Assembly: GCA_030725715.1 (NCBI GenBank)
Contig: JANRFG010000036.1
Span: forward strand, 1-55,386
DNA from: Opitutales bacterium
Lineage (GTDB): Bacteria > Verrucomicrobiota > Verrucomicrobiia > Opitutales > UBA953
DNA length: 55,386 nt
Direction: 5' to 3'
The notes under the pieces were generated by a model. That model did not search any database, was not told where the DNA came from, and saw nothing but the letters and a program-made list of their open reading frames with translations. The position numbers and the translations under genes are program-made. This document shows positions 10,625-20,515 of the stretch, piece after piece (position 1 is the first letter of the stretch; every line of letters begins with the position of its first letter).

Positions 10625-11536
10625 ATGAGGACGACCCTGCGCGCCAGCTTGTTCGTCCTCGTCGCGTGGCTCCTCGGTTGCGCCGAACCTAAGCCGGAAG
10701 TCGTCCAGGCGGAGTCGCATCTGGCCGCGCTCCTTAGCGCCGGCGTCGTGCCTAAGGCGTTGGGCGATGTCAAAGTCGCGGCGGTCCGCCGGATTCAGCC
10801 GTTGCCTACGCGCTGGGTGCGCCAAGGTCGCCCGTTCTGGTGGGCCGAGCTTCGTTGTGCTGAGGGCACGGCGGGACATCTGGCTTGGACGGATGAAGGA
10901 CGACTCATCGACTTCAGTTTGGAGGGGCTGAGCGCAGTCATCTCACCGCAGGCGTTCGCCTTGGCGGGCGTACCTGCCATCCAGCAGTTTCCGCTTAAGG
11001 CGCCGGACGGTTCGGCCGTGGCCTCGGGGTGCGTGCCGACGGCGGGCGCCAGCCTCATCGCATTCTGGTCGGCCCGACCTGGCACCGCGTCTTGGGGCGG
11101 GGCAGGGGAGCAGGACTTGGTCCGTCGCCTGCGCGGTCGGATGCGGATGGGCGTCCTCCCGGATCTCGAAGGTTATACGGACGGCAAGATGTCCCTCGCA
11201 GGAGCCTTTCCGGACGAACTTGCCGAAGCCCTTCAGGCGGATGCGGATGAGCGGGGCGTCGATGTCGACGTCGCAATTTCGGGATATGACCGCCGACTTC
11301 TCGGCGCCGAACTTTCCGCCGGACGTCCCGTGCTGGTCTCATGCGTGGTGCTTCTGCCGCGTAAGCCTGAGCTCAGCTGGGGTCATCAGGTCGTCGGGGT
11401 CGGCCGCGCCGAGGTCGGTGGCGCCCATTACGTCGGCGTCATCGATAACTTCTTCACGCCGCGGATTCCCGGCAGCATCCGCTGGATCGCGGAGGACCGC
11501 GTCGGCCAGCTCGTGCTCGTGCGACCGCGTCGCTGA
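10625..11536 (+). CDS. C39-like cysteine peptidase lipoprotein
   Basis: The 303-residue product has a lipoprotein signal peptide ending in LLGC, with acylated Cys19. The C-terminal half looks like a papain-fold C39_2-type domain. SGCVPTAGASLI supplies a candidate nucleophile Cys136, SWGHQVVGVG the His254 and YVGVIDNFF the Asp274. Peptidase C39-like proteins cleave peptides or have lost activity. Here the Gln of the oxyanion hole, usually a few residues before Cys, is not obvious, so activity is uncertain. The start is six bases after the methyltransferase stop, suggesting cotranscription. Confidence 0.65.
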   Translation: MRTTLRASLFVLVAWLLGCAEPKPEVVQAESHLAALLSAGVVPKALGDVKVAAVRRIQPLPTRWVRQGRPFWWAELRCAEGTAGHLAWTDEGRLIDFSLEGLSAVISPQAFALAGVPAIQQFPLKAPDGSAVASGCVPTAGASLIAFWSARPGTASWGGAGEQDLVRRLRGRMRMGVLPDLEGYTDGKMSLAGAFPDELAEALQADADERGVDVDVAISGYDRRLLGAELSAGRPVLVSCVVLLPRKPELSWGHQVVGVGRAEVGGAHYVGVIDNFFTPRIPGSIRWIAEDRVGQLVLVRPRR

Positions 11537-11554
11537 CTCCAAGGCAGGGTCAGC

Positions 11555-11577
11555 ATAATGGGGTCTGACCCCATTAT
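11555..11577. repeat. Perfect REP-like palindrome
   Basis: Two perfect 11-base arms (ATAATGGGGTC at 11555-11565 and its complement at 11567-11577) meet around one central base. The core TGGGGTC/GACCCCA is a palindrome I have seen scattered in many bacterial genomes, often linked to IS200-like REP transposases. No transposase is present here. It sits 18 bases after the C39-like lipoprotein gene and could also end its transcript, although no T-tract follows. Confidence 0.6.
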
Positions 11578-11599
11578 TGGTTAAAGTCACAACGCAAGC

Positions 11600-11625
11600 A
11601 GCCCGCGACCGGGTGGTCGCAGGCT
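11600..11625 (-). terminator. Terminator of the tmRNA gene
   Basis: An 11-base-pair stem with one G-T pair (arms 11600-11610 and 11615-11625, four-base loop) lies 13 bases beyond the CCA end of ssrA on the minus strand. The following minus-strand bases (GCTTGCGTTGTGACTTT) are only moderately T-rich. Confidence 0.65.
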
Positions 11626-11638
11626 GGTCCTTCTCAAA

Positions 11639-12007
11639 TGGTGGAGGTGGTGGGAGTCGAACCCACGTCTTCCTACCCTTACGTCGTAACTTCTACATGC
11701 GTAGCTTCATCATTGATCTCGATCGCGTTTGGGGATGAGCACCCGTGCGACCTATCTGTATTCTCACTTACCCCGGAGATAACAGCTAAAGGAGGGGATC
11801 GCCCACGTTAACCGAGCTGATCCAGGACTGCAGGCGCGCCCTGGGGCTCGTCGCTGTACTTAGGCAGCGAGCGCGAGAACGTTGTCGTTCTCGAACGTGA
11901 TGGTGTTTTTAGCAGTTATAGTGCTGCCCGTTGGATTTAAGAGGTTACGAACTACCCTCTGCATGCCGTCGCGATATCTTGGCGGGAATCGAATCCGGAA
12001 CACCCCC
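11639..12007 (-). ncRNA. ssrA: Transfer-messenger RNA (tmRNA)
   Basis: One-piece tmRNA of about 369 bases. The 5' end GGGGGUG pairs with CACCUCC before ACCA at the 3' end (seven pairs, one G-U), forming the alanine-tRNA-like acceptor. The 5' side has the conserved GGAUUCGAUU. The 3' side has the T-arm GGGUUCGACUCCC. CCA is encoded. The tag frame runs from the resume codon GCU (11911-11913) to UAA (11860-11862) and encodes AKNTITFENDNVLALAA. It ends in the LAA degradation signal typical of SsrA tags. The tag frame is preceded by UAACU, aligned with UAGUC of the E. coli resume region. tmRNA with SmpB rescues stalled ribosomes. Confidence 0.96.
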
Positions 12008-12058
12008 GAAATGAGACGTCGGTCATTTGCGGGATCCGACTGAGAAGGAACAGGACTG

Positions 12059-12086
12059 ATTATCCTCAACCCGTCCGGATTGTCAA
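12059..12086 (-). promoter_or_regulatory. Sigma-70-type promoter of ssrA
   Basis: On the minus strand TTGACA (12081-12086) is followed after 16 bases by GATAAT (12059-12064). That is a perfect -35 and a five-of-six -10. It would start transcription about 45 bases ahead of the mature tmRNA 5' end, leaving a leader for RNase P removal. Confidence 0.75.
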
Positions 12087-12414
12087 GGGGGCGGCGAAGA
12101 CCGCTGAGATGGATGGAAGATGGATGATTAAGGATGAACGATGGATGATGGATGCAGAGGTGGTAGCGGTTGGCGGTTAGCGGTTGGCGGTTAGGTGAGA
12201 TGACAGCGGGAAGGCAAAAGGGGGCAGGGCGGTGGAGGTGGTAGCGTTTGAATGCGATAACAGGCGGAAATTCAAAGGGTGGGTGGGATCTCGGAGATGT
12301 TGGGGTTTGGCGGTGTGAGGTCTATTCCTATCCGCTAACCGCTAACCGCTTCCACCTTGCTAGCGGACTTTTCTCTTTCCCCGTGCGTCGCGCTCGGGAT
12401 AGTCGGCTTTGTCC
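12087..12414. repeat. Noncoding stretch with GATG and heptamer repeats and a long inverted repeat
   Basis: There is no gene here. From about 12108 to 12155 runs a degenerate array of GATG units. At 12159-12195 there are four heptamers of the type GCGGTTA/GCGGTTG after GGTGGTA. At 12327-12356 an inverted counterpart (heptamers CGCTAAC ending in TTCCACC) occurs, so the two arms could pair across about 130 bases. A further partial copy, GGTGGTAGCG, lies near 12240. This resembles a small mobile or slipped-repeat element rather than a promoter. The AEC permease promoter must lie at its right end. Confidence 0.6.
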
Positions 12415-13371
12415 ATGAATGTCTTCTCCGCCGACGTCGCGCTGGCCATCACCCGTCTCGGGCTGCTGATCCTGCTCGGCTGGTTCATGGCCCGCCAGGG
12501 CTGGGTGGGCGCGCATGCCCGTCAGCCGCTGATGCGCATGATCATCTGGGTCTTCTTCCCGGCGATGATCTTCTCCCGCGTGAGCGGTAATCCGCTCATC
12601 GCCTCGGGTTCTCAGGCTCTGCTCTATCTCGGCGCCGGCTTCCTGATGATCGTGACCGGTTACGCCGTCGCGACCTTGATCGGCTCCGTCTTCAAGGTCC
12701 CGGCCGGCACGGCCCGCCGGACCTTCGCGTTCTCCGCCGGGGTCAATAATTTCGGCTACCTCGGCATCCCGGTCACGGCCGCCTTGTTCGATCACGACGT
12801 CATCGGAGTGCTGCTGGTCCATAATGTCGGCGTCGAGGCCGCGATCTGGACGGTCGGTATCGCGATGCTCTCGGGCGAGTCCCTGCGCAAGGGGCTCAAG
12901 AAGCTGTTCCAGCCGATGACCATCGCGTTGTTCGTGGCGCTCGCGATCAACTTCGCCGGCTTCGGGAAGAGCGCCCCGATCGTCTTCGCGAGCGACCTCT
13001 GCCACGTCATCGGCGAATGCGCCATCCCGATCGGGACGCTGCTCACGGGCATCTACCTCCACGAGATCATCAAGGACTTCCGGCTCGCCGCCGATGCGCC
13101 GGTCTCCTTCGGGGTGATGGCGGTCCGCTGGCTGGTGATGCCGTTGCTGGTGCTGGCCGCGGCCGGTTTCCTCGTCACCGACGAGTCCCTGCGCAAGGTC
13201 ATGCTAGTCCAGGCGGCGATGCCATGCGGGATCTTCACTTTCCTGATCGTGGAGATGTTCAAGGGCGAGGTCATGGTCTCCCTACGCTGCTCGGTCATCA
13301 CGATGCTCTGTTGCCCGTTGGTCACGCCGCTGTGGCTTTACCTAGGCGCCCGCTGGCTGGGGTTGTCCTGA
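12415..13371 (+). CDS. AEC-family (auxin efflux carrier-like) permease
   Basis: The 318-residue protein has about ten hydrophobic segments in two halves. It shows AEC-family signatures such as WVFFPAMIFSRV early, FSAGVNNFGYLGIPV in the middle and MPCGIFTFLIVEMFKGE near the end. AEC carriers move small carboxylates, amino acids or other anions across the inner membrane in secondary transport; the substrate is not known here. The ATG at 12415 is preferred to a TTG two codons upstream. It stands apart from its neighbours, after the repeat region. Confidence 0.9.
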   Translation: MNVFSADVALAITRLGLLILLGWFMARQGWVGAHARQPLMRMIIWVFFPAMIFSRVSGNPLIASGSQALLYLGAGFLMIVTGYAVATLIGSVFKVPAGTARRTFAFSAGVNNFGYLGIPVTAALFDHDVIGVLLVHNVGVEAAIWTVGIAMLSGESLRKGLKKLFQPMTIALFVALAINFAGFGKSAPIVFASDLCHVIGECAIPIGTLLTGIYLHEIIKDFRLAADAPVSFGVMAVRWLVMPLLVLAAAGFLVTDESLRKVMLVQAAMPCGIFTFLIVEMFKGEVMVSLRCSVITMLCCPLVTPLWLYLGARWLGLS

Positions 13372-13420
13372 GCGTCCTTTACTTGTGGTCGGGGCAGGGT
13401 AGTCTGGGCGGACTGTTCCC

Positions 13421-14800
13421 GTGCGTCCGCTTCTTGCCACCATGCTGCTCTGCCTGACCGGCTGCGCGACTTATGTCGACCGCGGTCCTCGCGTGCGCAC
13501 GGCGGTGGAAGAGGGGGATTACGCCACGGCGGCGACCGTCGCGCAGGGGTTCGCCGCGGACGAGCCGAAGGACGCGCTGGTATGGAATCTGGATGCGGCG
13601 GCGGCGCTCCGCGCCGGGGGTAAGCTCAAGGAAAGCAGCCAGCTTTTAGAACAGATCGAGAATGCTTTCCGCGCCGAAGAGGAACGCCCGGGCTTCTCGG
13701 TCACCGACGCGACCTTGGGCGCATTCACCAGCGCCTACGCCGAGGCCTACCGCCCCAAGCCGGCTGACCGTATCTACGCCTCCACCTACCAGGCCCTGAA
13801 CCGGCTCGAACTGGGCGACGTCAACGGCGCCCGCGTCAGCATGGCCCGTCTACGCTTCGTCCAACAGGCTTTCGGCACGGGTGCGCTTTACGTGAAGCCG
13901 AAGGCCGACGACAAGTATGACGTCGCCAAGGCTTCCGAAGATCCGGCCACCCGCGACGGGTTGGGCATGATCGAGGAGAACTTGGCCGGACTCACCGCCG
14001 AGGGCTCGTATGATGACGCCTTCAGTCATTGGCTGCAGGGGATGTTCTTCCTGCGTCTCGGTCAGGATCCGTCCGACCGCGAGAAGGCGCGCAAGGAGTT
14101 GCTCGCGGCGACGCAGCTCAACGGCGCCAACGAAGTGTTCCGTCGCGACCTGCAGGACGCTGAGGCTCCGGCCAGCGCAGGGCAGGGGATGATCGTCTAT
14201 GTCGTCGCCGAGACCGGCATGTGCCCGGAATGGTATCAGCAGCGCATCGACATCCCGCTCTTCATCGTGGCGCGTCGGGTGCCTTACGTGAGCGTCGCTT
14301 TGCCGGCCATCCGGGCCTCGGGCCTGAATTACAATCTGAAGCTCAAATTGGATTCGCAGGACGTCGCGTTACCCGTGGCCAGCCGCCCGGACGCCCTCAT
14401 CGCGAAGCACTTCGAAGCCGCCTTTCCGGGGATCAAGGCGCAGGCCTTCACCTCCGCGGCTGTGAAAGCCACCGCCAGCTACCTGATCAATGAATCCTCC
14501 GAGGCGGCGGCCCGGCGCGACAATGCGGGCTCTGGCGCGATGCTTTGGTCGATCGCGACCAGGGTCGGGACCGCCGTCTACACCGTCGGCACCACCAAGG
14601 CGGACATCCGTAACTGGTCCAGCCTGCCTGCCCGGTTCTCGGTGGCTCGCTTCGAGGCCCGCCCCGGGCAGAAACTGACCGTGTCCGGCCATCCGGAGGC
14701 CTCCGTAACGCTCCCGGCGGGCAAGGTTCTGCTTGTAAGCCTGAAGTCCACGCAGGAAAATCTCCCTATCGTCCTGCGCTGCACCCCTCTCGTCCCATGA
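13421..14800 (+). CDS. COG3014-type TPR-like lipoprotein
   Basis: The 459-residue protein starts with GTG; an ATG at 13442 would leave too short a signal. It has a lipobox ending LTGC followed by ATYVDRGPRV. The N-terminal half is alpha-helical with repeats like ALVWNLDAAAALRAGGKL and YQALNRLELGDVNGARVSMARLRF. The C-terminal half is beta-rich. This arrangement matches the COG3014 family, found in Gram-negatives next to ycfL and lpoB, and here the same two genes follow. Its stop overlaps the next start by four bases (ATGA). Function is unknown; a part in LpoB-type control of peptidoglycan synthesis is inferred from neighbours. Confidence 0.75.
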   Translation: MRPLLATMLLCLTGCATYVDRGPRVRTAVEEGDYATAATVAQGFAADEPKDALVWNLDAAAALRAGGKLKESSQLLEQIENAFRAEEERPGFSVTDATLGAFTSAYAEAYRPKPADRIYASTYQALNRLELGDVNGARVSMARLRFVQQAFGTGALYVKPKADDKYDVAKASEDPATRDGLGMIEENLAGLTAEGSYDDAFSHWLQGMFFLRLGQDPSDREKARKELLAATQLNGANEVFRRDLQDAEAPASAGQGMIVYVVAETGMCPEWYQQRIDIPLFIVARRVPYVSVALPAIRASGLNYNLKLKLDSQDVALPVASRPDALIAKHFEAAFPGIKAQAFTSAAVKATASYLINESSEAAARRDNAGSGAMLWSIATRVGTAVYTVGTTKADIRNWSSLPARFSVARFEARPGQKLTVSGHPEASVTLPAGKVLLVSLKSTQENLPIVLRCTPLVP

Positions 14801-15228
14801 AAAAAATCCTGCCTCTTCTCGCGCTCGGCCTGCTGGCCGGCTGCTCCACCGTCCTCGAGACGGGCGACCGAATCGAGCGCGGCCTGACTCCGCCCGACGC
14901 TGTCAACTACGCGACCACGCGCCCCGAGGGCGGCTTCACCACGCAGCTCAACGATCCGCGCATCGGCAACAAGATCGAGCTCCTCGCCGCCCGTAAGTCC
15001 AAGACCGACGGCGGTTATACCCGCGTCCAGTTCGACCTGCGTAACGGCTCTTACCTGCGCCAGACCATCAACGTCAGCTTCGAGTGGCTCGCCGCCGACG
15101 GCACCGTGACCGAGTCCCAGCCCAACTGGATCGTCACCCCGCTCGAGCCCGGCGCCCTCACCACCGTCACCGCGACCGCCCTCAAGGCCACGTCCGCCGA
15201 GTGCCGCCTCCGCTTCATCACCCGCTGA
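14797..15228 (+). CDS. YcfL-like (DUF1425) lipoprotein
   Basis: A 143-residue lipoprotein with lipobox LLAGC and a mature beta-rich domain. It contains RVQFDLRNGSYLRQTINVSFEWLA and NWIVTPLEPGALTTVTATAL, the pattern of the YcfL/DUF1425 fold in which a short immunoglobulin-like domain is anchored to the outer membrane. It overlaps the COG3014 gene upstream and is followed after eight bases by the LpoB-like gene. That order is conserved in gammaproteobacteria. Its molecular role is not known. Confidence 0.75.
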   Translation: MKKILPLLALGLLAGCSTVLETGDRIERGLTPPDAVNYATTRPEGGFTTQLNDPRIGNKIELLAARKSKTDGGYTRVQFDLRNGSYLRQTINVSFEWLAADGTVTESQPNWIVTPLEPGALTTVTATALKATSAECRLRFITR

Positions 15229-15236
15229 ACCCTCCC

Positions 15237-15776
15237 ATGAACAAGTTCTCCCTCCTCGCCTGCGCCGTCTTCATCGTCGGTTGCGGCACGCCCGCCACCT
15301 ACAAGGATCCGCAGGGCCGCGAGCTCGTCGTGAGCCTCGATAAGGTGAACATCCAGGACTTCGCCACCGCGGGTTCCCAGATGCTCCAGTCCATGATCTC
15401 GTCGCCGTCCTTCTCCAAGGGCGCGCCGGTCCTCCAGCTCGGCACGGTCACCAACGACACCGCCGACAACTTCGATACCTCCTTGCTGCTCTCCAAGATC
15501 ACCGTGCCGCTGGTCAACGCCGGTCGCGTGACCCTCTTGGATAACGACGCCACGGCCAATGCCGCCCGCGCCGCCGCCGGCTCCCGTGCCAACGTCCCTC
15601 AGCCTGAATACGTGCTCAAGGGCAAGATCCTCGAGGACCGCAGCAACGCCGGCAGCACCCGCCAGAGCTCCTTCGTGTTCCAGCTCACCTTGGTCGAGGT
15701 CAAGCGCGGCGTCGCCGTCTGGACCGACGAGAAGATCGTGACCAAGCAGGGCACCAAGAACGCGGTCGGTTTCTGA
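15237..15776 (+). CDS. lpoB: LpoB-like penicillin-binding-protein activator lipoprotein
   Basis: The 179-residue product has a lipoprotein signal (MNKFSLLACAVFIVGC) and then YKDPQGRELVVSLDKVNIQDF. The core contains VLQLGTVTNDTADNFDTSLLLSKI and YVLKGKILEDRSNAG, then FQLTLVEVKRGVAVWTDEK, the layout of the LpoB fold. In E. coli, LpoB reaches from the outer membrane to activate PBP1b. This one lacks the long proline-rich linker of enterobacterial LpoB, so its reach must differ. It closes the COG3014-ycfL-lpoB set. The family assignment is by motif and context. Confidence 0.75.
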   Translation: MNKFSLLACAVFIVGCGTPATYKDPQGRELVVSLDKVNIQDFATAGSQMLQSMISSPSFSKGAPVLQLGTVTNDTADNFDTSLLLSKITVPLVNAGRVTLLDNDATANAARAAAGSRANVPQPEYVLKGKILEDRSNAGSTRQSSFVFQLTLVEVKRGVAVWTDEKIVTKQGTKNAVGF

Positions 15777-15827
15777 GAAAAGACCGCCGCAAGTTGACCT
15801 TCCCTCGACCTGCGTCTCCTTCCGGTG

Positions 15828-16871
15828 ATGCAGGTTGATTTTTTGATCGTCGGCCAAGGCCTGGCGGGCTCGTTGCTCGCCCAGGAACTGCGTCGGCGCG
15901 GCCGCACCGTCCACGTGGTGGACGACGGCTGGAAATCCGCCTCCTCGCAGGTCGCCGCCGGGCTGATGACGCCGCTGACCGGACGTCGCTTCACCCTGAC
16001 CAAGGATTACCCCGAACTCTTCGCCGCCGCCCAGGAGCGGCTCACGGCCCGCGGCGTCTTCCGTCCGACGTCGGTCTACCGGATGTTCGTCGATGACGAG
16101 CAGCGCGCCAAGGGGCTGAAGCGGACCGAGTGCCGGAGCTGCCAGCCCTTCATCGTGCGCGTGACCTCCGCGCCGGGTGAACTCGACGCCGGCCTGACCG
16201 ATGCGTTCGGCGGCGCGCTCATGAACGGCGCCTGGGTGGATCTGCCGAAACTGATGTCGGACGTCCGCGCCGAATTGCTCGCCGCCGGCAGCCTGACCGA
16301 AGCCGCGTTCGATCCGGCGGACGCCGTGACCGACGACGAGGGCATCAGCTGGCGACACGTCCGCGCCGGTGCCATCATCTATTGCGACGGGTATAAGTCC
16401 GCTTTGCGTGGACCTTTCAAATACCTGCCGTGGCAGCCCTCGAAGGGCGAAGCCCTGACGCTGCGCACCTCCGTCGACACGAAGCCCTTCATCCTGAATC
16501 GGGAAGGCTGGGCCTTGCCGCTAGGGCAGGGCGTCTGGCGCACCGGGGCCAACTGGCAGTGGGATCAGTTGGACGAGACTCCGACCGATCCGCAGAAGGA
16601 GAAGTTCATCCGCCGCTTCCGAGGTTATTTCGGTGAGGCGGTGCAGGTCGAGGTCACCGCGCATGTCGCCGGCGTCCGGCCCTGTACCTCAGACAACCAT
16701 CCCTTCATGGGTACGCATCCGCAGCAGCCGCGCACGCACCTCTTCGGTGGTCTCGGGCCGCGTGGCACGGTCTGGGCGCCGCTCATGGCGGAAGAGATGG
16801 CCGCCTACCTGTGCGACGGCACGGCGCTCCGTCCTGAATGTAATCTCTCCCGCTTCGCCCCTGCTGGCTAA
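15828..16871 (+). CDS. FAD-dependent oxidoreductase of the DAO family
   Basis: The 347-residue protein begins with a dinucleotide-binding motif (VDFLIVGQGLAGSLLAQEL, glycines near residues 9, 11 and 14). It ends with the DAO-type signature GVRPCTSDNHPFMGTHP and FGGLGPRG. Such flavoenzymes oxidise amino acids or similar amines, or act as tRNA-modification partners. The substrate cannot be inferred here. A GTG one codon upstream (15825) is an alternative start. A strong hairpin follows 16 bases after the stop. Confidence 0.85.
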   Translation: MQVDFLIVGQGLAGSLLAQELRRRGRTVHVVDDGWKSASSQVAAGLMTPLTGRRFTLTKDYPELFAAAQERLTARGVFRPTSVYRMFVDDEQRAKGLKRTECRSCQPFIVRVTSAPGELDAGLTDAFGGALMNGAWVDLPKLMSDVRAELLAAGSLTEAAFDPADAVTDDEGISWRHVRAGAIIYCDGYKSALRGPFKYLPWQPSKGEALTLRTSVDTKPFILNREGWALPLGQGVWRTGANWQWDQLDETPTDPQKEKFIRRFRGYFGEAVQVEVTAHVAGVRPCTSDNHPFMGTHPQQPRTHLFGGLGPRGTVWAPLMAEEMAAYLCDGTALRPECNLSRFAPAG

Positions 16872-16887
16872 GGTTGTCTTGGGGTAG

Positions 16888-16908
16888 GGACAGCACCACG
16901 TGCTGTCC
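16888..16908 (+). terminator. Terminator-like hairpin after the FAD oxidoreductase
   Basis: A perfect nine-base-pair stem (GGACAGCAC at 16888-16896 and its complement at 16900-16908) with a three-base loop. It is followed by the pyrimidine-rich TTCTCTGTCTC. The palindrome resembles a dispersed repeat and may be both element and terminator. Confidence 0.55.
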
Positions 16909-17145
16909 TTCTCTGTCTCGTGCCCTTGGATCGCTGCATGTCTCATCCATGCAGCCCTCTTCTCAGTCAATTTAAGGCACCCATTTTCGGGTGACGGGTG
17001 TCGGCCCTCGGGGCCTCAGCCAGTCGGGCGTCGGCATTTCAGCCATCGGCCATCCGCTTCGGGTGTCTGCTTTCGCATCTTCCACGCAGCCCTCCATTCA
17101 GGCCTCAACGCCGTCCTCCACTCAGTCCTCCACTCAGCCTATCGC
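16909..17145. repeat. Noncoding region with tandem CCTCCACTCAG repeats
   Basis: About 240 bases between the convergent oxidoreductase and aroQ genes show no gene. Short direct repeats are visible: CCTCCATTCAG at 17091-17101, and CCTCCACTCAG at 17115-17125 and 17127-17137. The stretch also has clusters of GGC/GCC runs and CATC-rich words. It probably holds the aroQ 3' end; I see no clear T-tract terminator. Confidence 0.45.
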
Positions 17146-17616
17146 TTACTTCTTCTTCGCCTTGGAGGCCTTGGCCGGCTTCGCCGAGGCCTTGGCGACC
17201 AGGAAGTCGACCGCGAGCAGGTAGCCTTCGAAGCCCAGACCGGTGATCACGCCTTCGCAGGCGGACGCCGTGACGGACTTGTGGCGGAATTCCTCCCGCT
17301 TGTAGATGTTCGAGATGTGCACCTCGACGGTACGCATGCCGCTGCCGGCGATGGAATCGCGGAGGGCGACCGAGACGTGGGTGTGGCCTCCCGGGTTGAT
17401 GACCAGGAACTTCACGCCCTTGTCGGCCCACTTCGCGATCGTGTCGATGATCTCGCCTTCGTGATTGGACTGGAAGAAGCGGGTCTTCGCGCCGGCGGCC
17501 TTGGCGTGCTTCTCGATCAGCTTCTCGAGGTCGCCGAGCGTCTGGGTGCCATAGACCTCCGGCTCGCGCTTGCCGAGTCGGTCGAGGTTAGGGCCGTTGA
17601 TGACGCCGATTTCCAT
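17146..17616 (-). CDS. aroQ: Type II 3-dehydroquinate dehydratase with a basic C-terminal tail
   Basis: A 156-residue enzyme of the shikimate pathway that dehydrates 3-dehydroquinate. Family motifs are present: NGPNLDRLGKREPEVYG, with the catalytic Tyr22 and Arg17 in this loop, FQSNHEGEIID, and VINPGGHTH. It also has VEVHISNIYKREEFRHKS in place of the usual HLSN-REEFR-HS segment, with the same key residues. The family is normally about 140-150 residues. Here the last residues form a lysine/alanine tail (AKASAKPAKASKAKKK) that is not part of the dodecamer fold. It stands alone between convergent and terminator-bounded neighbours. Confidence 0.95.
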   Translation of the reverse strand: MEIGVINGPNLDRLGKREPEVYGTQTLGDLEKLIEKHAKAAGAKTRFFQSNHEGEIIDTIAKWADKGVKFLVINPGGHTHVSVALRDSIAGSGMRTVEVHISNIYKREEFRHKSVTASACEGVITGLGFEGYLLAVDFLVAKASAKPAKASKAKKK

Positions 17617-17657
17617 GACCGAGGATTAGACCCGGAGCCGGTCTGGGGCAAGATATG

Positions 17658-17690
17658 AAAAAGGGCGGCCCCTCGCGGAGCCGCCCTTGG
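17658..17690 (-). terminator. Terminator after acnA
   Basis: Minus-strand hairpin with arms AAGGGCGGC (complement of 17680-17688) and GCCGCCCTT (complement of 17661-17669). It is followed directly by a run of Ts (the A-run at 17658-17662 on the plus strand). This is a classic rho-independent structure about 20 bases beyond the acnA stop. Confidence 0.9.
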
Positions 17691-17708
17691 TTTCGTCTGC
17701 CGCCTGAG

Positions 17709-20402
<2,694 letters not shown>

Positions 20403-20428
20403 GGTATGTTTGGGTATAAAGGGAAGTT

Positions 20429-20446
20429 CCGGACACGGTCGTCCGG
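20429..20446 (-). promoter_or_regulatory. Small hairpin in the acnA leader
   Basis: A six-base-pair stem (CCGGAC at 20429-20434, GTCCGG at 20441-20446) lies 27-44 bases ahead of the acnA start, in the region expected for promoter and leader. It may be an operator, a leader structure or chance. No protein-binding consensus is recognised. Confidence 0.3.
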
Positions 20447-20465
20447 GGCAGTAGCCAAAAGCAAA

Positions 20466-20496
20466 GAAGGCGGTCGGGGCAAGCCCGACCGCCTTC
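20466..20496 (-). terminator. Terminator after the peroxiredoxin gene
   Basis: A 13-base-pair perfect stem (arms 20466-20478 and 20484-20496, five-base loop) lies 19 bases beyond the peroxiredoxin stop on the minus strand. It is followed by TTTGCTTTTGG, a good U-rich tract. Confidence 0.9.
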
Positions 20497-20515
20497 AAAT
20501 AAGCCTGTCTGACGC

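Noticed and set aside
11641-11720. A tRNA-like 3' end taken as a separate tRNA
   Set aside because: The T-arm and acceptor pair with the 5' end near 12007, giving one tmRNA rather than a tRNA gene.
11860-12069. Small 69-codon open frame
   Set aside because: It is the tmRNA read as a protein. Only its last 17 codons are used, as the tag frame.
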